Source: Eulemur rufifrons (lineage: Eukaryota > Chordata > Mammalia > Primates > Lemuridae). From it: a stretch of 64,000 nt of DNA. Positions within the stretch are counted from its first letter, which is position 1. The number at the start of each line of letters is the position of its first letter. Under the pieces are notes generated by a model. The model worked only from the letters and a program-made list of their open reading frames with translations. It was not told where the DNA came from and ran no database searches. Below are positions 49,923 through 62,479 of this stretch, in pieces. A program made the translations under genes and the position numbers. The stretch covers positions 221,992,843-222,056,842 of the forward strand of contig NC_090989.1 of NCBI RefSeq assembly GCF_041146395.1, in the 5' to 3' direction.

Positions 49923-52900
49923 ATTTTTTAAGTAAAATTATACTGTTTTCAATAAACTGTGCTATAAACTAAGGTAACATAAGTCTAAAGAGTAAATAAT
50001 AAGTGTATACAGCTCTCATAGCTTGGGTTTGTCCTACTTTAATTTAACTTCTTATTTTTCTCAGAGATTTCCTACCTTTCGTGTTCTGTATCTGAACTTT
50101 TTTTCTTAAAGATCATTCTTATCCACTTTAACTGATGAGATTTTTAAATCTCCACCTATATATTACTCTCTAAGCCAAGATAAGTCTTCCCCAAACTTCC
50201 AGGAACTCCCAAAGCCCTCCTGGCATTGACTTCCCTGAAATTTAACAAAGGAATGGCACTAATTTAACCTTCTAGAGGTCAGCAGCCCTCTCTGCCTTGG
50301 ATTTCCTCCCTCTACGTCAGAGCCCAGAGTGAAGGATCTTCTCGGCTGGTACCTCTCTCATAAGCTTATTGCTGAAAATTAAACCTATGTGTTATCCTCA
50401 CTTTAAAATTTTCTTCTTTCATATCTCTCCATTTCTTTTCTGTAATAGATATAAACTCTAAACTCTTTGGCTACTACTACCTGGAATCCTTGATACTTGA
50501 CAAAACTTTTCTCCCTAAATATTATTACAGAAATAAAAATTCAGCAAAAAAAAAAAAAAAGGATTAAGTTGTCAAGGAAGAACAAAGTCAAAATTTTATT
50601 TTGTCTTGTTGTCAGCTGTTATTCTTTGTTTGAGAACAGAGAAGTCAGAGGATTCTCAAACAAGAAATGAATTCCTTATCATTTCTTTATTATTTCTTCC
50701 ACGTCCTAGACATGGATGATGATTATGTGTTTGTATTGATCATCTCTCAACCATATTTATTAGCTATAGAGATGGCAAAAGGTTATTTGCTGCATTTTTA
50801 ATTTGTAGGTATTTCTGAAATGTTGTTTCTTCTCATGGCTATAAATCTTGTTGGCCTGTCTATACAGTGGTATGTTACTCTTCAGAGTCATTAAACATAC
50901 TTTACTGAGAGAAAATACTATAATCATATAATTACAACTAAACGGAGGCTATTACCCTCAGTTGGTTTGTGAAAATTCTAACATAGGCACTTTGGTATCT
51001 TCTGCAAGATGTTAACAGTTGCTGCTGGTCTCTAAACAAAGGGTAGAGAGACTTTTAATTAAATTAGTTCAGGGAATGTTTAAACAAAATTAATCAGCTT
51101 TCTTAACTGCCGCACTTGTAGTCTTTTATATGTTAATGTGTATTGGGTCTTTCCAGAAGATTACAATGTGCTGCAGTCTCAAACATACTCAGCTTCAGAA
51201 TGCTTTTAAGCACCATCTTACAGAAACAGTGTTATAAAAGGCATAGATCTGGGAAATCTCTAGAATATGACCCACGTGACATTTGTAGGCTTAGAAATTA
51301 AAGTGGAAAAAAATGGATAATTACATTGATGCACTTGAGGTGGCTCTTCAGGATTACTGGCATCTCCCTGGGAGGTCTTGAAATCTGCCAAAACAGTTGA
51401 GTTCTTGCTTACCTACTTGATTAAACAGCACTATGAATAAAGCAGATATTATGAGATACGGGGATCATTATAAGGAAAGCTTCCATGGCCAAAAAGAAAA
51501 TTTAAGCTCTGGAATATAAACAAAATTTTTTAGAAAAGCTGCTTTCAGATTTTGTTAATATCAAAAGAAACCATTGTTCAGTGAAGAGACTCTCCTCTAA
51601 ATCCTCTTCTAAAATGTCTTCAAATGAGCAAAACTTCATTTCAACACCTTGGAAAGAAAAATATTCTAAATGATTACTGTCTTCTTAAACTGAGTATACC
51701 AAACACAATTCAGCTCTTGCCTGAGGACTCTGTGTTATTTTGCGGCCAGAGAGTGACTGTATGGTGGCTGAAAGTTGGGTTGTGTGAGGCTCATTAATAT
51801 GCATTGACCCCAGCATGCTCTGCTCCCTGAAGTTACTTCCTACTTCTAATCTGCCTCCGAGGTGCCTCCTTCTTATCTCTCCTCCTCCCTCACACTCTTC
51901 CCCAGGCTGTGTCTAATGTACTGGGCTCTAAAGAACCATATTAGTACACTTGTTGGTATAGGTTGAGAATTAGAGAAAGTGAACCCAGAATGAGCACCTG
52001 CTTTGAGCTTCTTTGATTAGAAATAAGTGACTTCTCAGAAGACTTTCCCAGTCCTTCCTTATCAGGCAAGTATTCAGTTAACAAATGCTATTATGGTTTG
52101 GGGCTGCTTTTGGGGTAGTCAGGTTTTGCCAGAACAGTGAGGTATCTTTTAATTTTTACTAATTATAATAATTTCCAAAAAATAAGCAAAAAAGAAAATA
52201 CCTGACAACTTCAAATCCTATAAAATTCTACATTTCAGAGAAAACAACATGTTCTCCTTTGTGTTCTTGAATACACACAATGGATTGCTAACTGAACATT
52301 TAAATAAACTCCTTCATCATGCATCTCTTGTTTATGAGGAACCCTGCTATATACAAGCAATACAACCAAAAACTCCAGTAAACTAAACCCTTGCCTTATT
52401 GTCTATTGGGTCTAGCTAATAAAATTAAATAATATTCTATAGATAATGTTTAACTTGAATCACTCTCTTTAGTGTTTTGTATTCAGCATTTTACTTCTAC
52501 ATTTCCTTTATGATAAATAAACTCAACAAAAAACTAAATTTCTTCTCCTTTAGTTCCCTTAGTAAGAAAAAAGTATGTCAATTCCTAATTGTAGTTCCTT
52601 TCTTTTTACCAGATTTTTGTAATAGCACCCCAAAAATACTTTTAAGGCAGTACTACTTTAGGAGACATTTCTTTTTAGGGAGGTGGATGGAACTTCCATT
52701 CACGCTGTCAGAGGTCTAGAATGTTAGTGTAGGGGTGCCAACGTGGCATTTCCATACAATGGCGCTAATCCTCACAACCAAATGTGTCAGTCATTTCTCT
52801 GTGTATTAATGTCTCAACTCTCATTTAAACAGCCAGGAAAGCACAGATCTTTGTTTTAAGTGCAAAGCCCTGCTGATGGGCCAACTTTGTCCAGGCCTCT

Positions 52901-53357
52901 AGCACATTGTCTGTGCTGAGTGAACTGGAAAAAAAGACCTATTATATCTGAAAATGTTAACGTTTCAACACAGGAAAGGACAGTAAGGTACAAACCAACA
53001 TGGGGTCATCTTTCCTTTGTACTGGATTTGGTTTCTGAATTCCTTCCTGGGAAAGGGTTCCGGCTGTGATTTTTCCCTTGCCAGCTTAGTGGATAACATC
53101 TTTACATCCCCCATCCGCTTCAGCTCCTCTTTTCCATTTACAGAAAAACACCTGATGCCTTGTATTATGGAACCTTATGTACTTGTGGCAACCCCTGCAC
53201 CAGACTGTGAACTGGAGGCAGGTGCAAGGTTACATCTACTCTGCTATTTATGACAACACTGTGAGCTCTTTCAATAGATTCTATGACTTATTCTAATGAG
53301 ATTCAAACCAATAACTTTCTCTTTCCCTGAAGTATTCCTATGCATGAGTCACATATT
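49923..53357. other. Long repeat-poor stretch
   Basis: About 3.4 kb with only an A run at 50546-50561 and possibly a weak MIR scrap near 52775. At 51782-51830, 'ggctcattaatatgcattga' contains TAAT and octamer-like words. No exon is evident. Confidence 0.45.
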
Positions 53358-53485
53358 ATTCATTCATTCATTCATCAAGGATGTATCCAGCGCCAGGCAC
53401 TGTGTGACTTGGTCGTAAGGGATCCCCAGCACCAAGTGCAGTACCTGGCATAGGATATGTCCATAAGAATGGAATCAATGAATGA
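53358..53485. mobile_element. Two L2 3' tails in head-to-head inversion
   Basis: 'tattcattcattcattcatc' plus 'gcgccaggcactgtgtga' is an antisense L2 end. Immediately after, 'ccccagcaccaagtgcagta', 'cctggcataggatatgt' and 'caatgaatgaatgg' are a sense L2 end. The pair makes an imperfect hairpin of about 130 bp. Confidence 0.6.
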
Positions 53486-56033
53486 ATGGAATGGCCTGTG
53501 TTTTGCTCATTGTGGCCTCTCTGGAAGAAGGCAGAGAAGCAATTGATATGATTCTTATTCAAACAAGAGATGAAAGATTAAAAGGAAAACTGAACTGACT
53601 CTAATTTGTCATATACAAATGCAATAAACTTGTGTTTCTTGTGCAAAACCCAAAGTCTATGTTGTTTCCTTATCCTCCAGATGAAAATAAGTTGCCTTCG
53701 GAGTAATGAAATAAACTTAACCAGTTCCCACTCAGTCATCAGCATAATATGTACCATGTCGAGCAAAAAGGAGATGAGGCATCCCATCTGCAGTACAGCA
53801 AGGTCAAGCATAACCACGGCTTTGCTGAGTATGGAGCATGAATAAATAAAGGTGCATGCCCCAACTGGGTCTGGAGCCATGACCGACCTTGCAAGATTAT
53901 ACTGTTTGCAGCTTGGACTTCTCAGATACTGCCCTTGCTAGATGTCATTTCCTTGCAGGTGGGGTAAATTTGGTTCCTTATCAGCCAGACGTGTTGGAGA
54001 GAAGCAGATTTAAGAAAGGAGAATTATAGTACATTAACATTGCTGTGTGTTACTGGCTAGACATTCAGTATTGACCTTCACATTCTATACGACCCTACAC
54101 CCCACCACCAAAGAACAAGAATGTCAGTTTATAAAGCTTGCCTTGTGTAGCTACAGATGTCTGCCCATGTCATCTTATCCTAATTGCAGCAACAAGCACA
54201 GTATGTGACATGTAATAGAAGCCTAATGATGACAATGAGCCTCATCAGCTGGCTGAAGTTTACAAAGCACAGTCACACATGTGCTGTCATGCACTCTCCT
54301 ATCATTAGCCATACTCTGGGGTCATTCATCAATCATTAATAACTTGGAAACAAACCACACCTGCCTTTCCAGTCTTTTGTACCATTAGGTAACATCGAAA
54401 CTTCAATGCTTCAGATGCTTCAAATTTTCAAAATCTAATGATCATTCTTATCAATTCGCATATTGTTGCACCTCTTTCACTCTAAACAGCTAGATTTTTG
54501 ATTTTTGAATGCTTAAATTTTATTTGTGATTTATTTTTAAAAGTATTTATTGAATTTATTTCTGGATATAAACCCCCTGAGTGTATTTTTCCCATGGTAT
54601 ATTTCAAATGTCATAAAATGTTTTACCACCACGAACACATAGTGTATCATGTTGCTAACAGAAGTCACATTAAAACTACCCTGTTAAAATAAAAAAGAAG
54701 TTGAATGTTACAACTTAATAATTTTACTCACACAAAGTAAATCAGTGGATTACAAATGTGCCTTTAGAATGCGCTACCTTTCTATTGACAGTGTTTAAAG
54801 CTGCCTTAAGGGAATTTTCTGTGCAAGGACTGGCCCTATATTATCTGGAAATATTTAAAGGATCATTAATCTACTGTGCTCTAGTGAACTCAATGATCAA
54901 GGATGTTTCCTTTGGTGCTAATTCACAGTATCATTGCCACACCCACTAACAATTGTGTGGGTCATTATTGCATGCATTTTTGCCTAATTCCTGGCCACAT
55001 TTTAAAGCCCACCCTTCTTTTTCTTTCTTTTTTCATGCCACTTTCATTTTAGGCTCTCCTGTTCCTCCTGGAACAAGGCAGTATATAAAGGGCACTGAAG
55101 CAAAGGCAAACTAATCATTGATATCTGTTGAAAACAAATAGGGGGAAAATGTTGCCCTCTCCATCCCACTGGGCATCTCACAAAAATGAGTTTTGAAAGC
55201 TCTTTATGAACCTCAAAGACGTTATGTCTTCCATAGTGTCTTTGGCCCAGAAGGAAAATACTGCATTTATAATAATGTTGTTACTGCCTGCCTTGGTGAG
55301 GGGCCCTTCTCATCTCATTATCAGTCTTATGAATCTGAAACTAAAGGTTGGGCTGGACCATCACCATGATTTAGGGCAGAATTTGAAGTCTTGCCCTATT
55401 GTCAGCTTGTATAGTAACTTTGGCCAGGACAAAAGTAAGAAGAGCATATGTGAAAAGATTGATCTAAGTGAATCAACTTCTTATAGTGGGAAAAGACTAG
55501 AAATTCTTATTGAAAGATGTTTGTAAATACTTCCCAGTTTTGTGCTATAACTTACAGAATATGCCTTTTGAGCTAAAGTATTTAATTATTTGATTATCTT
55601 TTAATAATATATTTCTATAATGCTCTAGTCTATTTATTATCTTTTGTTATTCCTTACTTGTGCCTTGAATTCCAAATTTCATTATTATTTTTCTTTTTTT
55701 TTTAACTTCCTCTGTTTGTACCTTATTAGCTTGATTTTTCTAAAGATTTATTTCTTGGCCTCTAATAAGTTGGACTGTATCTATGTCACCAAAGTTATGA
55801 TTCCCATGCTTAGAACTTGATTTTTCTTTTTCAATGAATTTATTTTAAAGGGCCCTTTCAACCCTGAGATTCTCTGAAACGTTTCTTCTGTCCAAGCAAG
55901 AAAAAGGTACTGAGAGTTTATGCAGTGTTTGTTCTTATATTCTTTACAGATATTTTAAAGGAAGGATAACGCTGCAGTAGTATAATTTAAGACCAGTCTC
56001 AAAGTATACATTTATCCTGTGATTGGTTGATTG
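53486..56033. other. Mostly unique sequence
   Basis: It contains a 106-codon open frame at 55206-55526 with a TATA-like box at 55082 (see findings). A weak MIR-like scrap lies at 54250-54310. No other feature was recognised. Confidence 0.4.
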
Positions 56034-56600
56034 ATCCATTCATTCATTCATTCATTCTCCATTCACTTCTCTATGTAAGCACAATGCTAAGAACTGTATT
56101 TACAGTGATAAAACAGAGCGGTTCCTAACCCAGAGGAGTTCACAGTCTAGTAGAGACCAACACTCAAATACGCAAACGCCATAATGTGGGATTGTTGCTA
56201 TGATCTAAGCATCTATGGAGTGCACTAGGGCACAAAAAAAGTGAGTGGTCAGTTCTCCCCAAAGTGTAAGTTAGGAAAAGCTTCATAGATGAGATGATGA
56301 ATCAGTTGAGTTTTGCAAGACATGAGGGGCCAAAGGAAGGGACAAAAAGTTTCGGCAGAGAAAGCAGCACAAAAACAAAAACCCATGAACACAAACCAAT
56401 ATGAGTCATTTGGAGACTGGCAAGTGGTTCTTTGGCTCAAGTGTGGGGTGTGAAGGAGGGACGTAGACAGAGATGAGCAAAGAGGTGGAAAAGCAATCAG
56501 AATGCCATAAAGTTTGCACACAAACTCTTAGGCAATAGGGAGCTGAAGGATATGAGCAGATTTGCCAGAAAGATCCTGTTTCAGTCAAATAAACAGTAAC
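56034..56600 (-). mobile_element. L2 LINE 3' half
   Basis: Antisense L2 from the tail 'tccattcattcattcattca' through 'gcacaatgctaagaactgta', 'ggagttcacagtctagtaga' and 'gaaaagcttcatagatgaga' to 'gggagctgaaggatatgagc'. It is broken by many stops. Confidence 0.8.
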
Positions 56601-57734
56601 TGTAAGATCATCTCTAGAATGACAAGTCATCATTTAAGGCTACAACAAAATGTAGTGACAGGCTTGCAATCAGGGATGGTAGTTTGTAACCGTGTTACTC
56701 CCTAAAGCGAAATCTCTCTTTGCCTCTTTAAATTTTGGTTTGCCCTATTACATTTCCATTTCAGTTCCAAAGATACCTCCAGCCTTTCATGTTCTGCTTC
56801 TTTCTCTCTCTAGCAACATAATTTCAGATTCTCTGAACACTTTACGCAGATGCTGGCCTTGGTTTCAGATACTTTCACTGATGATTTCCAATGGGTAGTA
56901 CATTATTTCTATTGTCCAAGCTTCACATTAGCAATCAACTTGCCAGCTAGGCAAAGGTTTCCTCAAAAGGTTGCCATTTGAACCACTTTCATTTCCAGTG
57001 ACACTTCAAATTCAAGAAACTCGTCAGTCCAAGTTTTACCAGCAGCTTCTGCTGTCTTCAGACTGCTTTCAAATTGGTTGAAGTAGGAAAACCAAGTAAA
57101 TTTTTCACAAGCATTTACTGTGAGCTCCTTTGTGAGAATTTAGGTTCTTGAAATACCAACATAAAGACTTTTCTAATGAGTCACTCTGTACATAGCATTT
57201 CTCAGGGATCTTATTCAAGCTAGGGGCTCCCCAGAGCTGAGCAAGCTCCAGAAATTGGAGTTAATGCTCTATTTTGTCTTGAGCTGCAAATTTTCTGTTG
57301 TTTAACGAAAACTGCCTAGACAACTTGAGTCTTGCTATAATTTACCAGTCTGACCCTCCTTGAACTTTACTACAAACTCTGTTAACGATCTTGTGCACAG
57401 CAGTAAAGAGAATTTTTCCTCTAGATTATCAGCATAATATTGAAGTCATTATTTCTTTAATCTTTCAAGCCATTGGCATACTCTGTTTCTTCCCCCCACT
57501 AGATGCAATCAATTTCTTCTCCCAGTTGGAGACATCTACTACAGATTTTATCATTTTCCTAGGAATTTGCCTCTGAGAGAACCATTTTCTCTTCAAAACT
57601 CAGCCTACAGTTTATGGGGCTCTTAAAACCAGAGATCTCCAAATGGAATTACTGGGAAATCAGGGTCTAATTCCAACCCTGATACTCATTATCCGTTATG
57701 CACTTCGATTTTCTCACCTATCAAAAAAGATTGA
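56601..57734. other. Unique-looking sequence
   Basis: No repeat family, RNA gene or exon was recognised. Confidence 0.45.
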
Positions 57735-58233
57735 TCATATGAGTGAGAACATACAATGTCTGTCTGTGCCCAGCTCATTTCACTTAACATAGTGTCCTCC
57801 AGTTCCAGCCATGTTGCTGGAAACGACAAGATTTCTTTCTTCTTCTTTTTTCTTTTTACGGCTGAATAATAAAAAGCTGATATCATGAAGGTAGTGAGTA
57901 GAATAATGGTTACCAGAAGCTTGGAAGGGAAAGGGGGAGAGGGGAGAAAGCAAAGTTGGTTTATGGGTACAAAAATACAGTTAGAAGGAATAAGTCCTAG
58001 CGTTCGATAGCAGAATAGGGTGACTACAGTTAACAAGAATTTATTGTATATTTCAAAATAGCTAAAAGACATTTGAAATGTTCCCAATACAAAGAAATTA
58101 TAAATGTTTGAGATGACAGATATCCCAATTACCTTGATTTGATGATTACACATTATATATATGTATCAAAATACCACACATACCCTATAAATGTGTACAA
58201 CTATTAGGTATCAATAAAAAAAAATGGTCATAA
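57735..58233 (+). mobile_element. L1 LINE 3' end (L1P/L1MA-like), with poly-A
   Basis: 'tatgagtgagaacatacaat', 'ccagccatgttgctggaaac', 'agaataatggttaccagaag', 'gggtgactacagttaacaag', 'ttgaaatgttcccaatacaa', 'agatatcccaattaccttga' and the terminal 'tcaataaaaaaaaatgg' form a good 3' end. It is better conserved than the other L1s here. It is 5'-truncated and non-coding. Confidence 0.9.
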
Positions 58234-59389
58234 GGTCTGCTTAACTCCAAAATGCTCTGTGATATCAGGCAGTTCTTTACGCTGCTCTGACACGTAGAAA
58301 ACTATTGTAAACGGGAGGAATGCATTTTAATAAGGCATAAATCTCCCGGTGTAAGCATTAGTCCCTACAAATCTCACCATTGTTATTTGTTAGTAGTAAT
58401 CTTTTAATTAAAATCTGCCTAATTCAATTCAAGAGTGATATACAATAAACATGCTGGGCTTTTATTAATAAATGTTAAAATATCTTAACTGCACAATGAA
58501 CATCAGTTGTGATTAAATAGCTCCATATTTTTTGTTTCTTTTGTTACTGAAAGTATTCATTGCCTCTATCTGTTCACACACTGATTTGCACTTTTCTTTG
58601 TATAATAATTCATGCACATTCACTTTTGAATTCTTTTGTCTTCCAACATCTAGTTCTTTATTTTCTGTGACTGTATCTCATAAAAGAAATTGAAGATGTG
58701 GCAGTTATCTGCTTGCTGTAATCAATATGTGTAGCTGAAGTAGAAAATTCATCCGGATCCCAAAAGATTTTCCAGAGTTTTAGCCTTTCAGTGATCAATT
58801 TAACTAAGTCTGTGAGATTAAAGCACCACTTTACACGAGGCTACAGAGCCATACTGTACAGCCGACTCTAGAAAGGCGTCACAGGCAGACAGAAGGGAAC
58901 ATCTCCAAAATTATTTAGCGTCCTGCCCCTGTGTAGACAAAGTAGATAACAAAAACATTAACAATAGCCTGTACCAAAAAAAGATATTTTTATGAATTGT
59001 TACTGTTATGGTTTCTATTTCTTTTTTTAAGGATTGGCGTTCGTCTTATGTTTCTTCCTAAAAGGATTCTTAATCTCTAGTGATCTTTCTTGTGACCTAT
59101 GTTCCTTTTTAGATCCTTTAGGCCACCTGTTGTCTGGCCCATTTGACCACTAATGCATTTTATAAGAGGGGACATTTTCCCTACGTGATGAGATCTCACT
59201 GAAGTCACCTTTGGTTAATCACTCTTCCTTATTCCTAATTTAGGGTTATCTAAGACTTTTGCCACCTCTAGTCAAATTTGCTTTCTCTCTTCCAGGTGTG
59301 TCCCTTATGAGATTAACTCTGGAGTTTCTGGATTGTTATGAGAGCTAGTCTGCGATCTGTCTTTTTTTTTTGTAAGTTATAAAGATCCT
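58234..59389. other. AT-rich unique sequence
   Basis: No repeat family, RNA gene or exon was recognised. Confidence 0.45.
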
Positions 59390-59731
59390 GGCTGGGCGCG
59401 GTGGCTCACGCCTGTAATCCTAGCACTCTAGGAGGCCGAGGCGGGTGGATAGCTCGAGGTCAGGAGTTCGAGACCAGCCTGAGCAAAAGCGAGACCCCGT
59501 CTCTACTAAAAATAGAAAGAAATTATATGGACAACTAAAATATATACAGAAAAAATTAGCTGGGCATGGGGGCACGTGCCTGTAGTCCCAGCTACTCAGG
59601 AGGCTGAGGCAGTAGGATCGCTTGAGCCCAGGAGTTTGAGGTTGCTGTGAGCTAGGCTGACGCCACGGCACTCACTCTAGCCCGGGCAACAAAGTGAGAC
59701 TCTGTCTCAAACGAAAAAAAAAAAAAAAAAA
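59390..59731 (+). mobile_element. Alu SINE, lemur-type
   Basis: It has the same linker words as the other two lemur-type copies ('gaaattatatggacaactaa' and 'aatatatacagaaa') and the same right arm, with a poly-A of 18. I could not find a convincing target-site duplication. It is slightly more diverged than the copies at 17.6 and 27.5 kb. Confidence 0.97.
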
Positions 59732-59789
59732 TCATATAACTTCCTGAGGTCTTTCTTTTCTCTTATTGTATGGCATATAGAATTGTCAT

Positions 59790-60020
59790 ACTACTGCTAA
59801 CATGTATATAGCACTTAACACACTGCAAAATGCCTTCATGTAAAACATCTCATTTCATGTTCGCCTGGGAGATAAGCACTGTTATTTATCTTCCTTGGGC
59901 TGATAAAGAAATAGAGACTCTAAAAAGATAAGGGATCTTCCCAAGTCATGGTGCCAATACCTAGGACAGTCAGCACTCAAACCAATGTTGCCTGACTGCA
60001 AAACTTGTGCTCTTTTTCTC
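59790..60020 (-). mobile_element. MIR SINE, near full length
   Basis: 'catctcatttcatgttcgcc', 'aagaaatagagactctaaaa', 'tcttcccaagtcatggtgcc' and 'gcactcaaaccaatgttgcc' give the antisense MIR order. Confidence 0.75.
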
Positions 60021-61449
60021 ATCCTGTATTCACAAACTTAGCAGCAGGGCCTATCACTACAGTGAGCCCTGTTGGAATCAGTGAAGCACTAAAGAATGTA
60101 AGCTTCATAAAGACATAGATTCTTGAGAAGGTCTATTGTAAGAAATAGTACTGTTGTGGTACTACTAACACTTATATAGCAATCTGTCAAGTGCTATATA
60201 AAGGATGGTAATATTATGACAATTTTGTAGGACAGCCCAAACAGGTACAGATCTGAGCCCTGGAGAGGCCCACTACTGAATTTTCTATTCATTATAGAAT
60301 TCTCAAGTGGACATAACCTTGTATTTATACTTTATCCTTATGTTCAACAGTCTGTTAGTCAATACTATACTCCCATGTGCCTTAAAGCAGTGCCTGAAAA
60401 ATGATAGGTGTTCAAGGAATGTTTGTTGACTAGATGAATGCGTGAAAAGTGATGACAGTATCCCTGGCCTTTGTACCTACCAAATGCATGGATCTTGATT
60501 TTTAAAGAGATGTTCCATGAGATACAAACGCTGAATATAGCAAACCAGAGTAGCATAGTCCCAGGAAACCCAAAAGATGTCCCATGGTCCCTCTGGTCCA
60601 CGTATCCATGGACTCCACAGCTCAGAGCAAACCTCTGCTGGGTCCTAAGTTCAACTTTCCTCCTAACTGGTAGCATCACTGGGCAACCCTGCTGAAAATG
60701 TTTCTTTTTATTTATTATGAGACGTTACATATGTTCATTCCATAGCCATGTAACCACTGCACTTGTACATAACACCATAAAGTAAACTTGGAGTACATGT
60801 CGTGTTGAAACTTGGGCATCTTTTCATTCTGTTGTACATGCTTTTCTCTAGCAACATTCCAAACACTTTTCCAAGTTTCTAGACATCCATTGCCCAATTT
60901 GTTCTCCAATATAAGTGCTGTTTCCTATACATGGAGTTAAGCCTTAAGCATATTAAAACGTTTGGTATTTTCCAGTAGAATAAATTTGTGCTTACCTCGT
61001 CATATTTTTCAGCTTCTTCTAAAATAACTGAGAGGCTTAGAATGTTTTGCATAAGACTCCTTTTGTGTCCCAGGCCTTCGATGGGAGAAAAGAGAAAGAA
61101 TCCTTTGATGTAAATCTTTTTTGATGTAATCCTTTTCTAATATTAATCTTATTCACTCTGTGTCAATCTTTAATTACCATTAGCACTTTAATCTGGCCAC
61201 GTGTGGGATTTGCAGAGGAGGGTACTTTGCTTCCACGGTAACGTGACCCTGGTTCCATGAATTACAGTTTTGCTTTTCCAATAAATAAATTTTCCAGGTC
61301 TGGGGGAGGGGTGTACTTTCAATCCCAAAGTCATCAGGATGCTACTAAAAATATATGTAGTTTATCATAAACCCTTGGTAGTCATCATGGGATATTTTGA
61401 TATTTTTAATGTTATACTATTATTTCTATTAGTGGTAATGTCATTATAA
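60021..61449. other. Mostly unique sequence
   Basis: At 60380-60440, 'gcagtgcctgaaaaatgata' plus 'ggtgttcaaggaatgtttgt' is a possible L2/MIR tail. Open frames at 60365-60695 overlap on both strands and have no recognisable product. Confidence 0.45.
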
Positions 61450-61665
61450 CTTACATTTCTATAGTGCTTTATCACTTATAAAAGAGCTTCTTATACACTA
61501 GCCATTTATATTCTTTATGCACTTGGACCTAATGAAAACCCTATAAGCAAACAGGGCTTCCTTTTTATGGATGAAAAAACTTGGGCTAAGGGTATTTAAA
61601 TGAATTGCCCAAGGTTCCCTGTGACAAAGCCAGTTCTCTAACCCTAGCCCCTGGCATGGTCCATG
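61450..61665 (-). mobile_element. MIR SINE
   Basis: 'tgaaaaccctataagcaaac', 'atggatgaaaaaacttgggc', 'gaattgcccaaggttccctg' and 'aaagccagttctctaaccct' give the antisense MIR order. Confidence 0.72.
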
Positions 61666-61879
61666 TGATTTCACTAAGCAAACCTCCCTAGCATGGTGAT
61701 GCAGCTCTTCCAATTTTGGAGGGTCTGTGTGGAGTAGTTTCGTCAGCAAATGCATTACTGCCGTCTCAGGCAGTATCTCTGCACCTAGTTATTATAATAG
61801 CAATCCAGTGCACAAGACTCTCCTTTGTGGAAATAGATCATCAATGTTGCCTCTTTTTCAGAATATGTTGTAGATAGAT

Positions 61880-62060
61880 GGTGCTTTATGCTTATTTATA
61901 GTGTTATCTCATGTTGTAGCATATTCTTCATAACAACCTTGTAAAGTTAGAGTGGATGGTAATTTCTCAATTTTATTTGTGGGTATATATGGTTATGTAG
62001 AAATTAAGTGACTTTCCTAGACACATGAAGGTAAATAACGACCAAAACAAGAATACTATA
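61880..62060 (-). mobile_element. MIR SINE, diverged
   Basis: 'tatctcatgttgtagcatat', 'cataacaaccttgtaaagtt' and 'attaagtgactttcctagac' fit the antisense MIR. Confidence 0.6.
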
Positions 62061-62479
62061 GTATCCTTATTTTGTTACTATTCAAGTGATTTTCTATTCT
62101 ACCCTTCACTATGGTTGGAATAACAATTACTGATTTTAACCAGTTACATTCCAATATTGATTGAGAATTAGAATAGACCCTTTAATTGAAAACCCTTGAC
62201 CCATACACAGAAATATAGATTCCCTTAGAACTGGTCTTAACCACCCATAAACATGATAAATTTGTTGATTTTTTTTTTTTTTTTTGAGGTCAAACAGACA
62301 ATTATGAAGTTTCTCCGCCAGTCCTTCTGCTTCAGCCTGGAATGGCTGTCCCCTAGCTCTGCTGCAGAGCTGTCTTGTCATCTGAAACTTTGGTTTTCCA
62401 TCCTTGTGCAAACTCTCTCTACCTCTGTCCCGCGCTTGGTTCCCCATTCCTTAGATATCACATTTTCTTGTGTTTATGG
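62061..62479. other. Unique-looking sequence with a T run
   Basis: A run of 17 T lies at 62269-62285. No gene or repeat body was recognised. Confidence 0.45.

Noticed and set aside
53578..53880. 100-codon minus-strand open frame with hydrophobic stretches
   Set aside because: No homolog is recognised, a competing frame lies on the other strand, and there is no supporting signal. It is within chance expectation.
57689..58153. 154-codon minus-strand open frame
   Set aside because: It runs antisense through an L1 3' UTR, which is non-coding. The frame is chance.
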